Shown: piece after piece, positions 1 to 9,042 of the stretch
Layout: the number at the start of each line of letters is the position of its first letter
Numbering within the stretch: position 1 is the first letter of the stretch
NCBI GenBank assembly: GCA_016946835.1
Contig: JACVTC010000393.1
Span: 17,501-32,897 of the forward strand
DNA: 15,397 nt
Direction: 5' to 3'
DNA from: Neocallimastix lanati (nom. inval.)
Taxonomy: Eukaryota > Neocallimastigomycota > Neocallimastigomycetes > Neocallimastigales > Neocallimastigaceae
The notes under the pieces: model-generated
Seen by the model: the letters and a program-made list of their open reading frames with translations, nothing else
Databases searched by the model: none
Told to the model about the DNA's origin: nothing
Made by a program: the position numbers and the translations under genes

Positions 1-541
1 TATATTTTAATAAATTATAAGAAAATAATTTATAATAATAATATTTTATAATAATATTTTATTTTTTATTTATTTTTATTATTTTATTTTTTTTATATAA
101 TAATATTTATTACTACATTCTCATAATTTTATTTAAGAGTTAAAATAATTTTTTAATATTATATTTTTATTAAACATATCTCTTAAAATATAAATAATAT
201 ATAACTATTAATATTTAAAATATATTTCCTTAGTAAAATAAAATTATCAATATTTATAATTCCAAAAACTATATAATTATCAAAATAATATTTTAAATAT
301 AAAATAAAACTTATTAATAATAATGATGAATTAATTTATTATCATAGTAATAAAATCATTAAAAATATAATTATATATTTTAATTATGATAAAAGAAATT
401 AACCATCCCTTTTAAAAATAATTATTTGAATAACCACATATATCAATTATTTTAATTATTATAACCAATAATAATTATACATTATTTCTAACCTAAATTT
501 TTTACGTAAATCTTATTTTTATAGAGGTACTATAACGAGAT
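1..541. repeat. AT-rich repeat unit A0 (left-truncated, TGATAC family)
   Basis: This is the left-truncated copy of a long AT-rich repeat. Position 1 (tatattttaataaattataag) aligns with position 621 of the next copy. The stretch from 301 to about 536 matches 1021 to about 1250 at an offset of about 720 bp with only scattered differences. It ends in GGTACTATAACGA and is followed directly by a TGATACAG start. No open reading frame is present. It is related to the B repeats at 3522, 13034 and 13534 through a shared core (TTGG-CGTT...GGAATTAT...AATAATATATTCTAATA). It may be an old LTR or a satellite-like unit; I cannot decide which. Confidence 0.6.
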
Positions 542-1256
542 TGATACAGAGCATTTAAAATATCCCATATCGAGTTATTTATTTAGTTGGTCGTTTCTCT
601 AAGGAATTATGACACGATAATATATTCTAATAAATAATAAGAAAATAATTAATAAAAATAATGTTCTTTTTTTTTTTTTATAATAATATATTATTCTTTA
701 TTTATTTTTATTATTTTATCTTTACTTTTATAAATATTTATTATTATATTCTCATAATTTTATATAATTATTAAAATAATTATTTATTATTATATTATTA
801 TTAAACATATAATTATTAAAATAATTATTTATTATCATATTTTTATTAAACATATCTCTTAAGCAATTAATTTTTTAATAACTTTATTTAAAAAAACAAT
901 TTCATAATTAAATAATATATAGATATTAATATTTTTAAATATATTTCCTAAATAAAATATTATAATCAACATTTATAATATAATTCCTAAAACTATATAA
1001 TTAAATAATATTTAAAATATAAAATAAAACTTATTAATAATAATGATGAATTAATTTATTATCGTAGTAATAAAATCATTAATAATATAATTATATATTT
1101 TAATTATGATAAAAGAAATTAACCATTCCTTTTAAAAATAATTATTTGAATAACTACATAATCAATTATTTTAATTATTAATAACAAATAATATTTATAC
1201 ATTATTTCTAACCTAAATTTTTTACCTAAATCTTATTTATATAGCGGTACTATAAA
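542..1256. repeat. AT-rich repeat unit A1 (TGATAC family, full copy)
   Basis: This is a second, direct copy of the A repeat. It begins TGATACAG, has the conserved core at about 585-645 (TTGGTCGTTTC, then GGAATTATGACACGATAATA, then TATTCTAATAAATAATAAG), and ends GGTACTATAA at about 1252. The 3' third is nearly identical to that of A0. There are extra bases relative to A0 in the middle (about 660-870), including a duplicated 'ttattaaacatat' stretch. No coding potential is seen. Confidence 0.6.
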
Positions 1257-1261
1257 CAAAG

Positions 1262-1612
1262 TGATACGGGCTGGGTTGAAACACTAAGATATTCAAAACA
1301 AAAAAAAATAAATATTAACACATAACTATAAAAATAAATTTGGAAACAAGAAAAAAATTAAATTTTAAAATATTCTTTATTTAAATTCAAAATTAAAATT
1401 ATTTGTTCCCCGTATTAAAAAGAAAGAAATTTATTCTTCTTTTTATACTTTTATTTTAATACATTTTATTTGTTATTAATATATTCTTTATAAAAAAAAA
1501 ACTATTATAACTATTTTATTTTAATTTTTAACTATTATTTTAAATTATTTTTTATAAAAAAAAATAACATTTATTAAATTAAAATATAAAAATTAATTTA
1601 GAGATTGTATCA
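1262..1612. repeat. Short element bounded by TGATAC / GTATCA
   Basis: This 351-bp AT-rich stretch begins TGATACGGGC and ends GATTGTATCA, giving a 6-bp terminal inverted repeat with TG...CA ends. The flanking 5-mers are CAAAG (1257-1261) and CGAAG (1613-1617), a 4/5 match that could be a decayed target duplication. Removing it joins GGTACTATAA to CGAAGG, resembling the GGTACTATAACGAG end of A0, which supports an insertion. It has no ORF and no clear similarity to the A or B interiors. It could be a solo LTR or a MITE-like element. Confidence 0.35.
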
Positions 1613-1930
1613 CGAAGGGCATTCCGGGCGGTAGCTTCTTCTTGATATTGTTTTCAGAGAGAGAATTATACAGAATTGATATTTTCTGTATTTTAGATCA
1701 TTTTTATTATTGAAATTCTTCTGTATTTTAGTTCATTTTTATTTTAATAAAGATTTAATTTATTTTTGATTTTTGTTTTATTTTTAGTTTATTTCAAAGG
1801 TTTAGAAAATATTATACAGAAACTTATAATTCTGTATTTTATATCAAATATTTATTGAAATAGGTTTTTATTATTCTTAATATAAAAATAAGAATTAGTA
1901 ATGATTTAAATATTATATAATTTTTAATAA
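1613..1930. other. Unique stretch with GC-richer patch and a hairpin present twice
   Basis: No gene is visible. Positions 1613-1640 (GGGCATTCCGGGCGGTAGC) are much richer in G+C than anything else outside pol. The hairpin ATACAGAA-N8-TTCTGTAT occurs twice (1668-1691 and 1814-1837), each time followed by TTTA, with another single TTCTGTATTTTAG at 1719. This may be unique host sequence or a leftover of an older element. Confidence 0.4.
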
Positions 1931-2500
1931 GAATATTTAGTAATAATTTTTATTAGATTTGATATTAATAAAAGATTTTAATAAGAATATTTAATAATAA
2001 TTTTTATTATATTTAATATTAATAAAAGAAATTAATAAGAATATTTAATAATAATTTTTGTTATATTTAATATTAATAAAAGAATTTTATAAGAATATTT
2101 AATAATAATTTTTATTATATTTAATATTAATAAAAGAAATTTATAAGAATATTTAATAATAATTTTTATTAGATTTAATATTAATAAAAGATTTTTATTA
2201 GAATATTTAATAGTAATTTTTATTATATTTGATATTAATAAAAGATTTTAATAAGAATATTTAATAATAATTTTTATTATATTTGATATTAATAAAAGAA
2301 ATTTATAAGAATAATTAATAATAATTTTTATTATATTTAATATTAATAAAAGAATTTTATAAGAATATTTAATAATAATTTTTATTATATTTAATATTAA
2401 TAAAAGAAATTTATAAGAATATTTAATAATAATTTTTATTATATTTGATATTAATAAAAGATTTTAATAAGAATATTTAATAATAATTTTATTTTATTAT
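1931..2500. repeat. 54-bp tandem repeat (minisatellite), about 10.5 copies
   Basis: The motif GAATATTTAATAATAATTTT recurs at 1931, 1985, 2039, 2093, 2147, 2201, 2255, 2309 (variant), 2363, 2417 and 2471, exactly 54 bp apart each time with no indels. Copies differ mainly at two sites: ATATTTAATATT versus ATATTTGATATT, and the linker before the next unit. Copies 1-5 and 6-10 show a similar order of variants, pointing to a 270-bp higher-order unit. All six frames contain stops, so it is not coding. Confidence 0.9.
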
Positions 2501-2552
2501 TAAGAGTATTTAATAGGAAATACAAGGTATTTAGTGACACCCCATATCAAAG

Positions 2553-3515
2553 TGTAAGAATCTATAATTATTTTTAAATAAAATAATTATATTTTCTTAG
2601 TTAAGTTATAATTATAACTTTATTTAATTATATAATATTTATTCATTTAAATATTATTAATAATTTATTAAACTCAATATTAAATAATTATTAATTTAAT
2701 ACAACAAATTTATTTAATTAATTATTATTTATACATTTATAAATAATTATAGTTTATATAATTATACATTTAATTATTAAATTTATTAGTCTTAGTTTAT
2801 TTATTTAATTAAATTGTAAACAAATATATTATGTATTCTAATATGTACTTAATAATGTATTCTATATTTTGTTTATTAATATCATTATTATGTTATTTTC
2901 CTTATTTGTAAATTTATGATTTTATGGTCGAAATATCTTTTACTATTTTATTCTTTTATTTTCGATCAATTAAATTAGATTAGCTAATCGGTAAATTAGG
3001 GTTTTTCCCAATCACTTTTTAAAAGTAATTGGTTTTACCTAATTGATACGATGATCGATATGGATAGAATATCGATCAAAAATCTTATCTAGGTTTTTTT
3101 CTCTCTAATCTTTTCCTAGATAAGAGATTTGTTAAGATTAGAAAACATTTTTTAATTTAACCTTATTTTTCAAAAAAGTATAAATAAGGCTTTTGAATTC
3201 TCTTTGAGAAATCAAGAGTTATTATTATAACAATTATAATATAGTAATAACATTAATAAATTTTTTATATTTCTATTTTAATAAAGTAAGTTTTAATAAA
3301 AAACAAATTTAAAAAATAAAATAAAATAATCTTTTCTCTTTGACAATTTTGTGTTATTAGTTTATTATAATTAGTTATAATAAACTCTTTCTTATAGAAG
3401 ATAAGTATATTTATCTTTTTTTTGTTTTCTCAATTTAATAATAATTATTATTTAGTTATTATTAAGTTGTAGTCAATAATTTAATTCTAATTAATTTTAT
3501 AATTAAATTATTACA
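2553..3515 (+). repeat. Solo LTR 1 of the self-priming gypsy family (plus orientation)
   Basis: This 963-bp repeat begins TGTAAGAATC and ends ATTATTACA, matching the TGTAAG...TTACA ends of the complete element's LTRs read on their coding strand. It carries the family's landmarks in order: a CCAAT...ATTGG inverted repeat, GATCGATAT / ATATCGATC, the interleaved stems, TATAAATA (3179-3186) and AAGAGTTATTATT (3214-3226). Flanking 5-mers are CAAAG (2548-2552) and CAAAA (3516-3520), a 4/5 target duplication. It is strongly diverged from the complete element's LTR, so it is an older insertion reduced to one LTR. Confidence 0.85.
3008..3226 (+). promoter_or_regulatory. U3/R control and structure module of solo LTR 1
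   Basis: In order: near-palindrome CCAATCACTTTT / AAAAGTAATTGG (3008-3032); perfect 9-7-9 palindrome GATCGATAT / ATATCGATC (3053-3077); stem 1 TCTTATCTAGG (3083-3093) with CCTAGATAAGA (3115-3125); stem 2 CTAATCTT (3105-3112) with AAGATTAG (3134-3141), interleaved with stem 1; TATA box TATAAATA (3179-3186); and a hairpin from about 3190 to 3220. The predicted RNA start, AAGAGTTATTATT, is at 3214-3226, about 35 bp from the TATA box. Confidence 0.6.
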
Positions 3516-3521
3516 CAAAAA

Positions 3522-4002
3522 TGATACGATATTTTTATTAAACATCAATATCAATATTTATTTTATTTTATTTGGACGATAACAGTAGGGAATAATTGAC
3601 AAAATAATATATTCTAATATTATATAGAATAATACATACAATAATAATATTCACACTTTAATATTTAGTTTATTTATTTTATTTATTTATTATCATTCAT
3701 CAATAAAAATACATCATCAATATATTTGTTAACTAGTTAAAATATAATTAAATCATTCAATAAAATATAATTAATTACTAAAATCTCTTATGTTATTAAT
3801 GTAAACTAAATATAAAACTACACTAAACTATACTAATAAACATGTTTATAGGTTAAATTATTAATAAAACTAAATTAATATTAATAAAAGAACCATTCTT
3901 TAAACTATATTATTACTAAATTATTATTAACCAATAAGATTTCATCAAATAATTTCTAACCTAATTTCACTAAATTATGGTATTTATGATGGTACCGTAT
4001 CA
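3522..4002 (+). repeat. LTR-like repeat B1 (TGATACG...CGTATCA)
   Basis: This 481-bp repeat has perfect 7-bp terminal inverted repeats, TGATACG and CGTATCA, with TG...CA ends as in an LTR. It is nearly identical to B2 at 13034-13528 apart from a few substitutions and short indels. The likeliest reading is that B1 and B2 are the two LTRs of one non-autonomous element later split by gypsy insertions. It contains the family core (TTTGGACGATAACAG, then GGGAATAATTGACA). It has no ORF. Orientation is assigned from the shared AAAACTGATAAAT that follows both B1 and B3 and may be a primer binding region. Confidence 0.65.
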
Positions 4003-4413
4003 AAATGTAAGAAATAATAATAAATTTTTAAATTTTAATTATTATTTCTTATTATGTATTAAATACTTAATAATTAGAAATACATTATTTTTACATTATC
4101 ATTATTTATTTTGTAACAATGTACTATAACTATTACATGTAAAATTATTTAAAAATTAGGAGTAGTTAACCAATTATTAGTTAAACTTAATAATTAAAAA
4201 TTTTATTAATATTAGTTAATATTTATTCGTTATAATTGTTATTTAAATGTTTAGACATAATCAAAAATTATTTTAAATTTTTCATAACAAAAAATTTTTT
4301 CTAAATTTGGACAAATTTTTTCAATTTTTAATTTTTTTTTATTATTTATTTTGGACATTTAATTAAAATTATTTATTATAAAAATAATTAGAAAATCGAT
4401 CTTTAAGGTTTTC

Positions 4414-4613
4414 CCGAATACTGATTGGTATCGGTTTTACTTAATGATCCGATGATTAATATGTTTAGAATATTAATCGAAACTTATTTAGGTTTTTCTT
4501 CTAATCTTTTCCTAAATAAGAAATTTGTTAAGATTAGACAATATTTAATTTAAAATTTTGAAAAAGTATAAATAGAGACTCTTAAGTTCTTTTAGAAATT
4601 AAGAGTTATTATT
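4414..4613 (+). promoter_or_regulatory. U3/R control and structure module of solo LTR 2
   Basis: The same order as in the other LTRs: CCGAATAC...GTATCGG (4414-4434); perfect 9-7-9 palindrome GATTAATAT / ATATTAATC (4454-4478); stem 1 CTTATTTAGG (4483-4492) with CCTAAATAAG (4511-4520); interleaved stem 2 CTAATCTT (4501-4508) with AAGATTAG (4530-4537); TATAAATA (4567-4574); and hairpin arms ACTCTTAA / TTAAGAGT ahead of AAGAGTTATTATT (4601-4613). Several arm bases differ from LTR 1 and from the complete element, but in matched pairs. Confidence 0.6.
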
Positions 4614-4843
4614 ATAAGAAAAATAATAATAACAATAAAATTTTATAAATTAATAACAATAAATTTATTCTTTTTTAATCTTAAAATAAATTTTATTTAT
4701 TATTTTTTTTTTAAAAAAAAAAAAATAAATTAAATTTATTTAAATTTTCTTATAATAAACTCGATTTATTTTAATAAAACAAATTTAAATTTCTCAATTT
4801 TAGTTAATAATAATATTATTAATATAAAATTGTTGTTAAGATA

Positions 4844-4888
4844 ATAACTGAATTTCAATTTCAATTTCAATTTCAATAATTCAGTTAT
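4844..4888. repeat. Inverted repeat enclosing a TTTCAA hexamer array
   Basis: Perfect 11-bp arms ATAACTGAATT (4844-4854) and AATTCAGTTAT (4878-4888) enclose about four TTTCAA hexamers. It sits at the left side of the surplus DNA in solo LTR 2 and may mark the edge of that inserted segment. Confidence 0.6.
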
Positions 4889-5480
4889 TTGAATTTCAAT
4901 ATTAATAAATAATAATATAATAATTATTATTAAATTAACTTTATTAAAATATTTAGGAATTAGTCTAGGCCAACTAATTACTAAATATTATTAACATATT
5001 GAAATTAATATATATTAAATAATGTAAACACGTGATTGTCATTAAATTAATTTCTACATATTATATTTTAATTATAAAATATAATATTTAGTTATTATAT
5101 TCTTATATTTTATTTATATTAAATATTTATATTATTTTCTTAGTTTATATTATCAATATCAAACTTATATTAATATTATTACATATTCATATTAATAATT
5201 AATATTTTAATAATTAATTATTTTATATATAAATACATGTTTAAATCTTTTGATTAATCCTTTGTAGGATTATTGTAATTTAAATTATAGTAATAATTAT
5301 ATAAAATAATAATGTAATAAAATATTATTAAGATTAAATAAAATTTATATTTTAAATAAAAACTTATTCATAAAATTTACTAATAACAATATGTTTTAAA
5401 TAAGAATAAAATTAAATTATTAATTAATTACTATAATTTGGCATCTTGACCTAATCGTTAAGACCAAATTACCTAAAAAC
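4889..5480. other. Unidentified AT-rich insert inside solo LTR 2
   Basis: There is no ORF and no match to the other LTRs of the family. It contains its own TATATAAATA (5225-5234), followed about 22 bp later by a small hairpin AATCCT-TTGT-AGGATT (5256-5271). Near its right end is a stretch resembling the 5' half of a serine/leucine-type tRNA (about 5439-5465). It could be a degraded LTR of another family or a tRNA-derived short element. The borders are approximate. Confidence 0.35.
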
Positions 5481-5541
5481 TTTGACAATTGTAGATTAGA
5501 AATTGATATAAAAAAATTTTATTTCAATTTCTAACACAAAA

Positions 5542-6174
5542 ACTGATAAATAATAATAATATATATTAAGAAATAGTAAAAGATTTTATAATATTTTAAA
5601 TATTAAAATAATTAAATAGTAATAACTTAATAATAATCTTGTTCATAATATTAAATAATTATAATAATTTTTATTATCATAATAATATTATTTAATAATA
5701 ATATTTATATACATTTGATTGGAAAATATAGTTACACCAACTATAATAATAATATAAATATAAAATTTTTTATATGGAATAATTAGTTCTTTAGAAATTA
5801 ATTTATAAAATAATTATGAAATTTATTAAGAGAATTTATTTAGAAAAATAATGAATTTTAACAATTAAAAATATTTCTCAACGTTGTATAATCAACTATA
5901 AAAATATTAAATAAAAATTATTATTATAACAAATATATAAAGTTATAAACTATATTATTTATATTATAGTATTTAACTATTTTAATTATTTATAAAAAGA
6001 ATTATAATATTTAATATATAGATTAAATATTATATAAATTTTTAATAAAACATTTTTTTTAAAATAATTAAGTAAATTTAAATATTAAATATCGGTAAAA
6101 CTTGTTAAAATAAAACAAGGTAAAACGATATAAAATAAGTTTAAGAAAATAAAATAAATAATACCTTAAACTTA
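5542..6174. other. AT-rich non-coding spacer, probably the interior of element B
   Basis: After the target duplications of both flanking gypsy insertions are removed, this is what remains between B1 and B2. It begins ACTGATAAAT, shared with the sequence after B3. It has no ORF. A perfect 12-bp inverted repeat AATAAGTTTAAG (6134-6145) / CTTAAACTTATT (6165-6176) lies at its right end, and TATAGTT-N5-AACTATA lies near 5727-5745. Such a short non-coding interior would fit a TRIM-like, non-autonomous LTR element. Confidence 0.45.
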
Positions 6175-6176
6175 TT
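6134..6176. repeat. Perfect 12-bp inverted repeat next to an integration site
   Basis: Arms AATAAGTTTAAG and CTTAAACTTATT are separated by 19 A-rich bases. The right arm overlaps the first two bases of the TTAAA target duplication (6175-6179) of the complete gypsy element. Confidence 0.65.
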
Positions 6177-6179
6177 AAA
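6175..6179. other. Target site duplication of the complete gypsy element (left)
   Basis: TTAAA here is repeated exactly at 13028-13032 on the other side of the element. A 5-bp duplication is usual for Ty3/gypsy integrases. Confidence 0.9.
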
Positions 6180-6758
6180 TGTAATAGCTATACTAAAACT
6201 AAAATTAATTAATATAACTATTATCTACAATTTTAATATTATTTTTACATAATATTAAAATTGAAAAAATAAAATTAAAAAAAAAATAAAAATTATACTT
6301 AATTATACTGAGTTTATTATAAGTAAATATAACAAACAATAACCAAGCAACAGCAGAATAGTAGTTGAAAATATTTTTTTAAAAAAAAAAAAAAAACCTT
6401 TTATGATTAATAACAGTTTTTTTTTTGATATATAAATAAAAAATTTATTTTATTTGTTATTATTTATTATATTTTCTTAAAATAATAACTCTTGATTTCT
6501 CAAAGAGAATTCAAGAGTCCTATTTATATTTTTTTAAAAAATTAATCTGTTAAATAAATTTATTTTCTAATCTTAACAAAAAATCTATTTAGGAAAAGAT
6601 TAGAAGAAAAACCTAAATAGTTTTTCGATCAATATTCTAATCATATTGATCATCGTATAATTAAAGAAAACCTATTTGTTAGGAAAAACATTAATTACCG
6701 ATTTTCTAATTAATTATAAAATATTAAATATTGATAGGATAGGAATTAATAAAAAAAA

Positions 6759-6789
<31 letters not shown>

Positions 6790-7217
6790 CATTTAAAAAA
6801 TAAAGATTAAATAATATGATAGATTAGATACATTTATAGTTTATAATACATTATAAAATACATAATTCATTTTAATTAAAATAACTAATATTTTTATGGT
6901 AAAATATTAAATACAAATTTACATAATTTTTTGTAAAAATTCTATTTAAATGAATAATAATAATAAGTAAATAAATTTTATATTATTTATATAAATGTAT
7001 AAAATTATAATATATAAATAAATTTAAATCAATATATGAAAATATAACTATTAAATAAATTTATAAGTTAAAATCAATGAATATATTAATTATTATTTAA
7101 ATAAATAATTATTTAAAAATAATTATTATTTTATAAATAATTATAAATTATTAATGATTTTTCATTAATTATAAGAAATATTAATTATTCATTATTGAAT
7201 AATTATGATTTCTTACA
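6180..7217 (-). repeat. 3' LTR of the complete gypsy element
   Basis: This 1038-bp direct repeat of 11988-13027 reads TGTAATAGC...TTTCTTACA on the plus strand. It holds the same TATA box (TATTTATA on plus, 6521-6528), R start complement (6481-6493) and U3 stems as the 5' LTR. Differences seen are two substitutions (near 6265 and 6416) and several homopolymer length changes. The pol stop codon lies inside it (7213-7215). Confidence 0.95.
6481..6683 (-). promoter_or_regulatory. U3/R structure module of the 3' LTR
   Basis: On the plus strand: R start complement AATAATAACTCTT (6481-6493), inverted TATA box (6521-6528), CTAATCTT (6567-6574) pairing with AAGATTAG (6596-6603), CTATTTAGG (6585-6593) pairing with CCTAAATAG (6612-6620), the 9-7-9 palindrome GATCAATAT / ATATTGATC (6627-6651), and CCTA...TAGG (6671-6683). 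In the 3' copy these sequences lie in the RNA upstream of its 3' end, so they can fold as RNA. Confidence 0.55.
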
Positions 7218-9042
7218 TTGCTCTTCTTTCTTCTTCTGTTTCTAATGGTTCTGATAATTCTGGATTTCTTTTTGTATATGGCTCAAGCTGAGAGATATGA
7301 AATACCGGATGGAGATGGAGGTTTTCCGGTAACTCCAAACGGTAGTTCATTCTTTGCCCTTTCTCAATGATTTTAAATGGACCGAGATATTGCGAAGCTA
7401 ATTTTTTCGCGGGTTCGTTGGTAAAGTAGTATCTTCTTAACCATACTAAGTCATTAACATTGAAATTTGGGCCTTCAGCTTTTCCAACATCCGCATATTT
7501 TTTGTAGTCTTCTTTTGCCTTTATAAGGTGTTTCTTGAGAGATTCGAAATGTGAAGACCAATCCCTAGTTAAGCATGAAGCATTATCCTTTAAAAGAATA
7601 GGAGGTGAATCTATAAAACAATTGGGATGGAAGCCGTAGTTTGCATAAAAAGGCGACATACCAATGGAACTATGTAGAGAATTATTATAAGCAAACTCAC
7701 ATAAAGGTAGATAATAACACCAGTCACTTTGAGCAGTAGAACAATAACAACGAAGATATTGTTCAATAACAGCATTCGCACGCTCTACTTGACCATTAGA
7801 TTGTTGGTGGTGAGCAGTAGCTAATCTGGGCTTTATCTGAAGGGCATAACACAAGGAGGTCCAAAATTCCGAAGAAAACTGTGAGCCATGATCCGAAATA
7901 ATGGTTTTAGGAAATCCATGAAATTTGAACACATTGAGAAGAAGGAGCTTTGCAGTTTGATCAGCAGAAGGAACATCAGAGCAAGGGACTAAATGGACCA
8001 TTTTAGTTAAGTGGTCCGATACTACCATGATACAAGTACAATCTCTTGAAGTAGGGAGGTAAACAATATAATCGACACCTATAACTTCCCAGGGTTTTGT
8101 AGGAATGGGGAGTGGCTGTAACTTGCCATACGGTTTATGTCTTCTTATCTTGTTTCTTCCACATACTTCGCATGAATGAACGTAATTAATAACGTCCTTT
8201 TTCATATTAGGCCACCAGTAGTACCTTCTAAGTTTTTCGAGGGTCCTATCTACCCCCTGATGGCCACTAGTTGGAGTATCATGAAAGGATTTTAGGAGTC
8301 TAGCCTTGAGTGATGCTGGCACAATTATTCTATTTTGGAAATGTAGGATACCTTTAATGAGGCTGAATATGGAGCTTTTAACTTTACCATATTTTTCTTG
8401 GATCTTTCTTATCGTATCTTGACAAAATTTATCAGACAACTGGGACTCTTTTAAGCTATTGATATTTCTATCGATTGTACAGCAGAATACATCATCATTG
8501 ATGATAGATGAGCCCTCTAAGGAGTTATTCTTCCTATAGTCCGGTCTTCTTGACAAGGAATCCGGTTTACCAGAACTAACTCCCGGTCTATAAGTAATTC
8601 TAAAGTCAAATTTAGATAAGAAGAGGCTCCAACGAATTTGCCTCTGATTGAGATGTTGAGGTTTCTTCATATAAAGTAGGTTCCTATGGTCTGTAAGAAT
8701 TTGAACTGGATATTTGGCACCTTCAAGATGATGCCTCCATACGTCAAATGCTGTAATAATGGCTAGAAGTTCTTTGTCGTAAATTGTATAATTAACTTCA
8801 GCCTTATTCACAGAGCGAGAGTAAAATGCTACAGGATGTAATAAATTATCCTTAGGGCTAACTTGGGAAAGAATGCAGCCAACAGCAAAATCACTGGCAT
8901 CTGTTTCTACTACAAATTCTTTCTCTGGATCGGGAAAGATAAGTACTTCATTGTTGAGGAAAGCATTTTTAAGTTTATTAAATGCATTATTTGCTTCCTC
9001 GTTCCATAAGTAATCAGCATTCTTTTTTAAAAGTTTCCGCAA
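7213..9042 (-). pseudogene. pol: Pol segment: RNase H and integrase (out of frame with RT)
   Basis: This 609-codon open stretch carries the 3' part of pol. RNase H spans about residues 30-170, with acidic residues D48 (ETDAS), E91 (KELL), D118 (TDHRN) and D161 (PDSLSRR). Integrase starts with a zinc-binding HHCC module (H254, H261, C291, C294). Its core has D324, D384 and E420; D384 and E420 are separated by 35 residues, the classic D,D(35)E spacing. A GPY/F-type motif (LGPF, about 553-556) follows. The protein ends soon after with an acidic and arginine-rich tail; no chromodomain is seen. The listed ATG start is not real: the frame continues RT after a one-base loss near 9043. Integrase would join the cDNA to chromosomal DNA in the nucleus. 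The TAA stop lies within the 3' LTR. Confidence 0.95.
7221..7237 (-). other. Polypurine tract (plus-strand primer)
   Basis: On the element's strand this reads AGAAGAAGAAAGAAGAG and sits 3 bp from the 3' LTR. It overlaps the last codons of pol (the EEERR tail). In LTR retrotransposons such a tract survives RNase H and primes second-strand DNA synthesis. Confidence 0.8.

Larger units (their letters stand above)
4006..5536 (+). repeat. Solo LTR 2 of the self-priming gypsy family, with extra inserted DNA
   Basis: It begins TGTAAGAAAT and ends TTTCTAACA, with a perfect 5-bp target duplication CAAAA at 4001-4005 and 5537-5541. Removing it restores GTATCAAAAACTGATAAAT, the same sequence found uninterrupted after repeat B3 (14065-14083), so the paralogue acts as an empty site. 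The U3 landmarks, TATAAATA (4567-4574) and AAGAGTTATTATT (4601-4613), are all present. At 1531 bp it is about 500-600 bp longer than its relatives. The surplus lies roughly between 4845 and 5480 and looks like a further insertion. Confidence 0.85.

Noticed and set aside
1931-2500. Possible CRISPR array
   Set aside because: The 54-bp units are contiguous with no unique spacers, and the context is eukaryotic.
1931-2500. Possible 18-residue peptide repeat coded by the 54-bp units
   Set aside because: The best minus-strand frame is interrupted by TAA in several units, and all other frames have stops in nearly every unit.
1-2500. Mitochondrial origin, suggested by extreme AT content
   Set aside because: LTR retrotransposons with target duplications and nested insertions are nuclear, and no mitochondrial gene is present.
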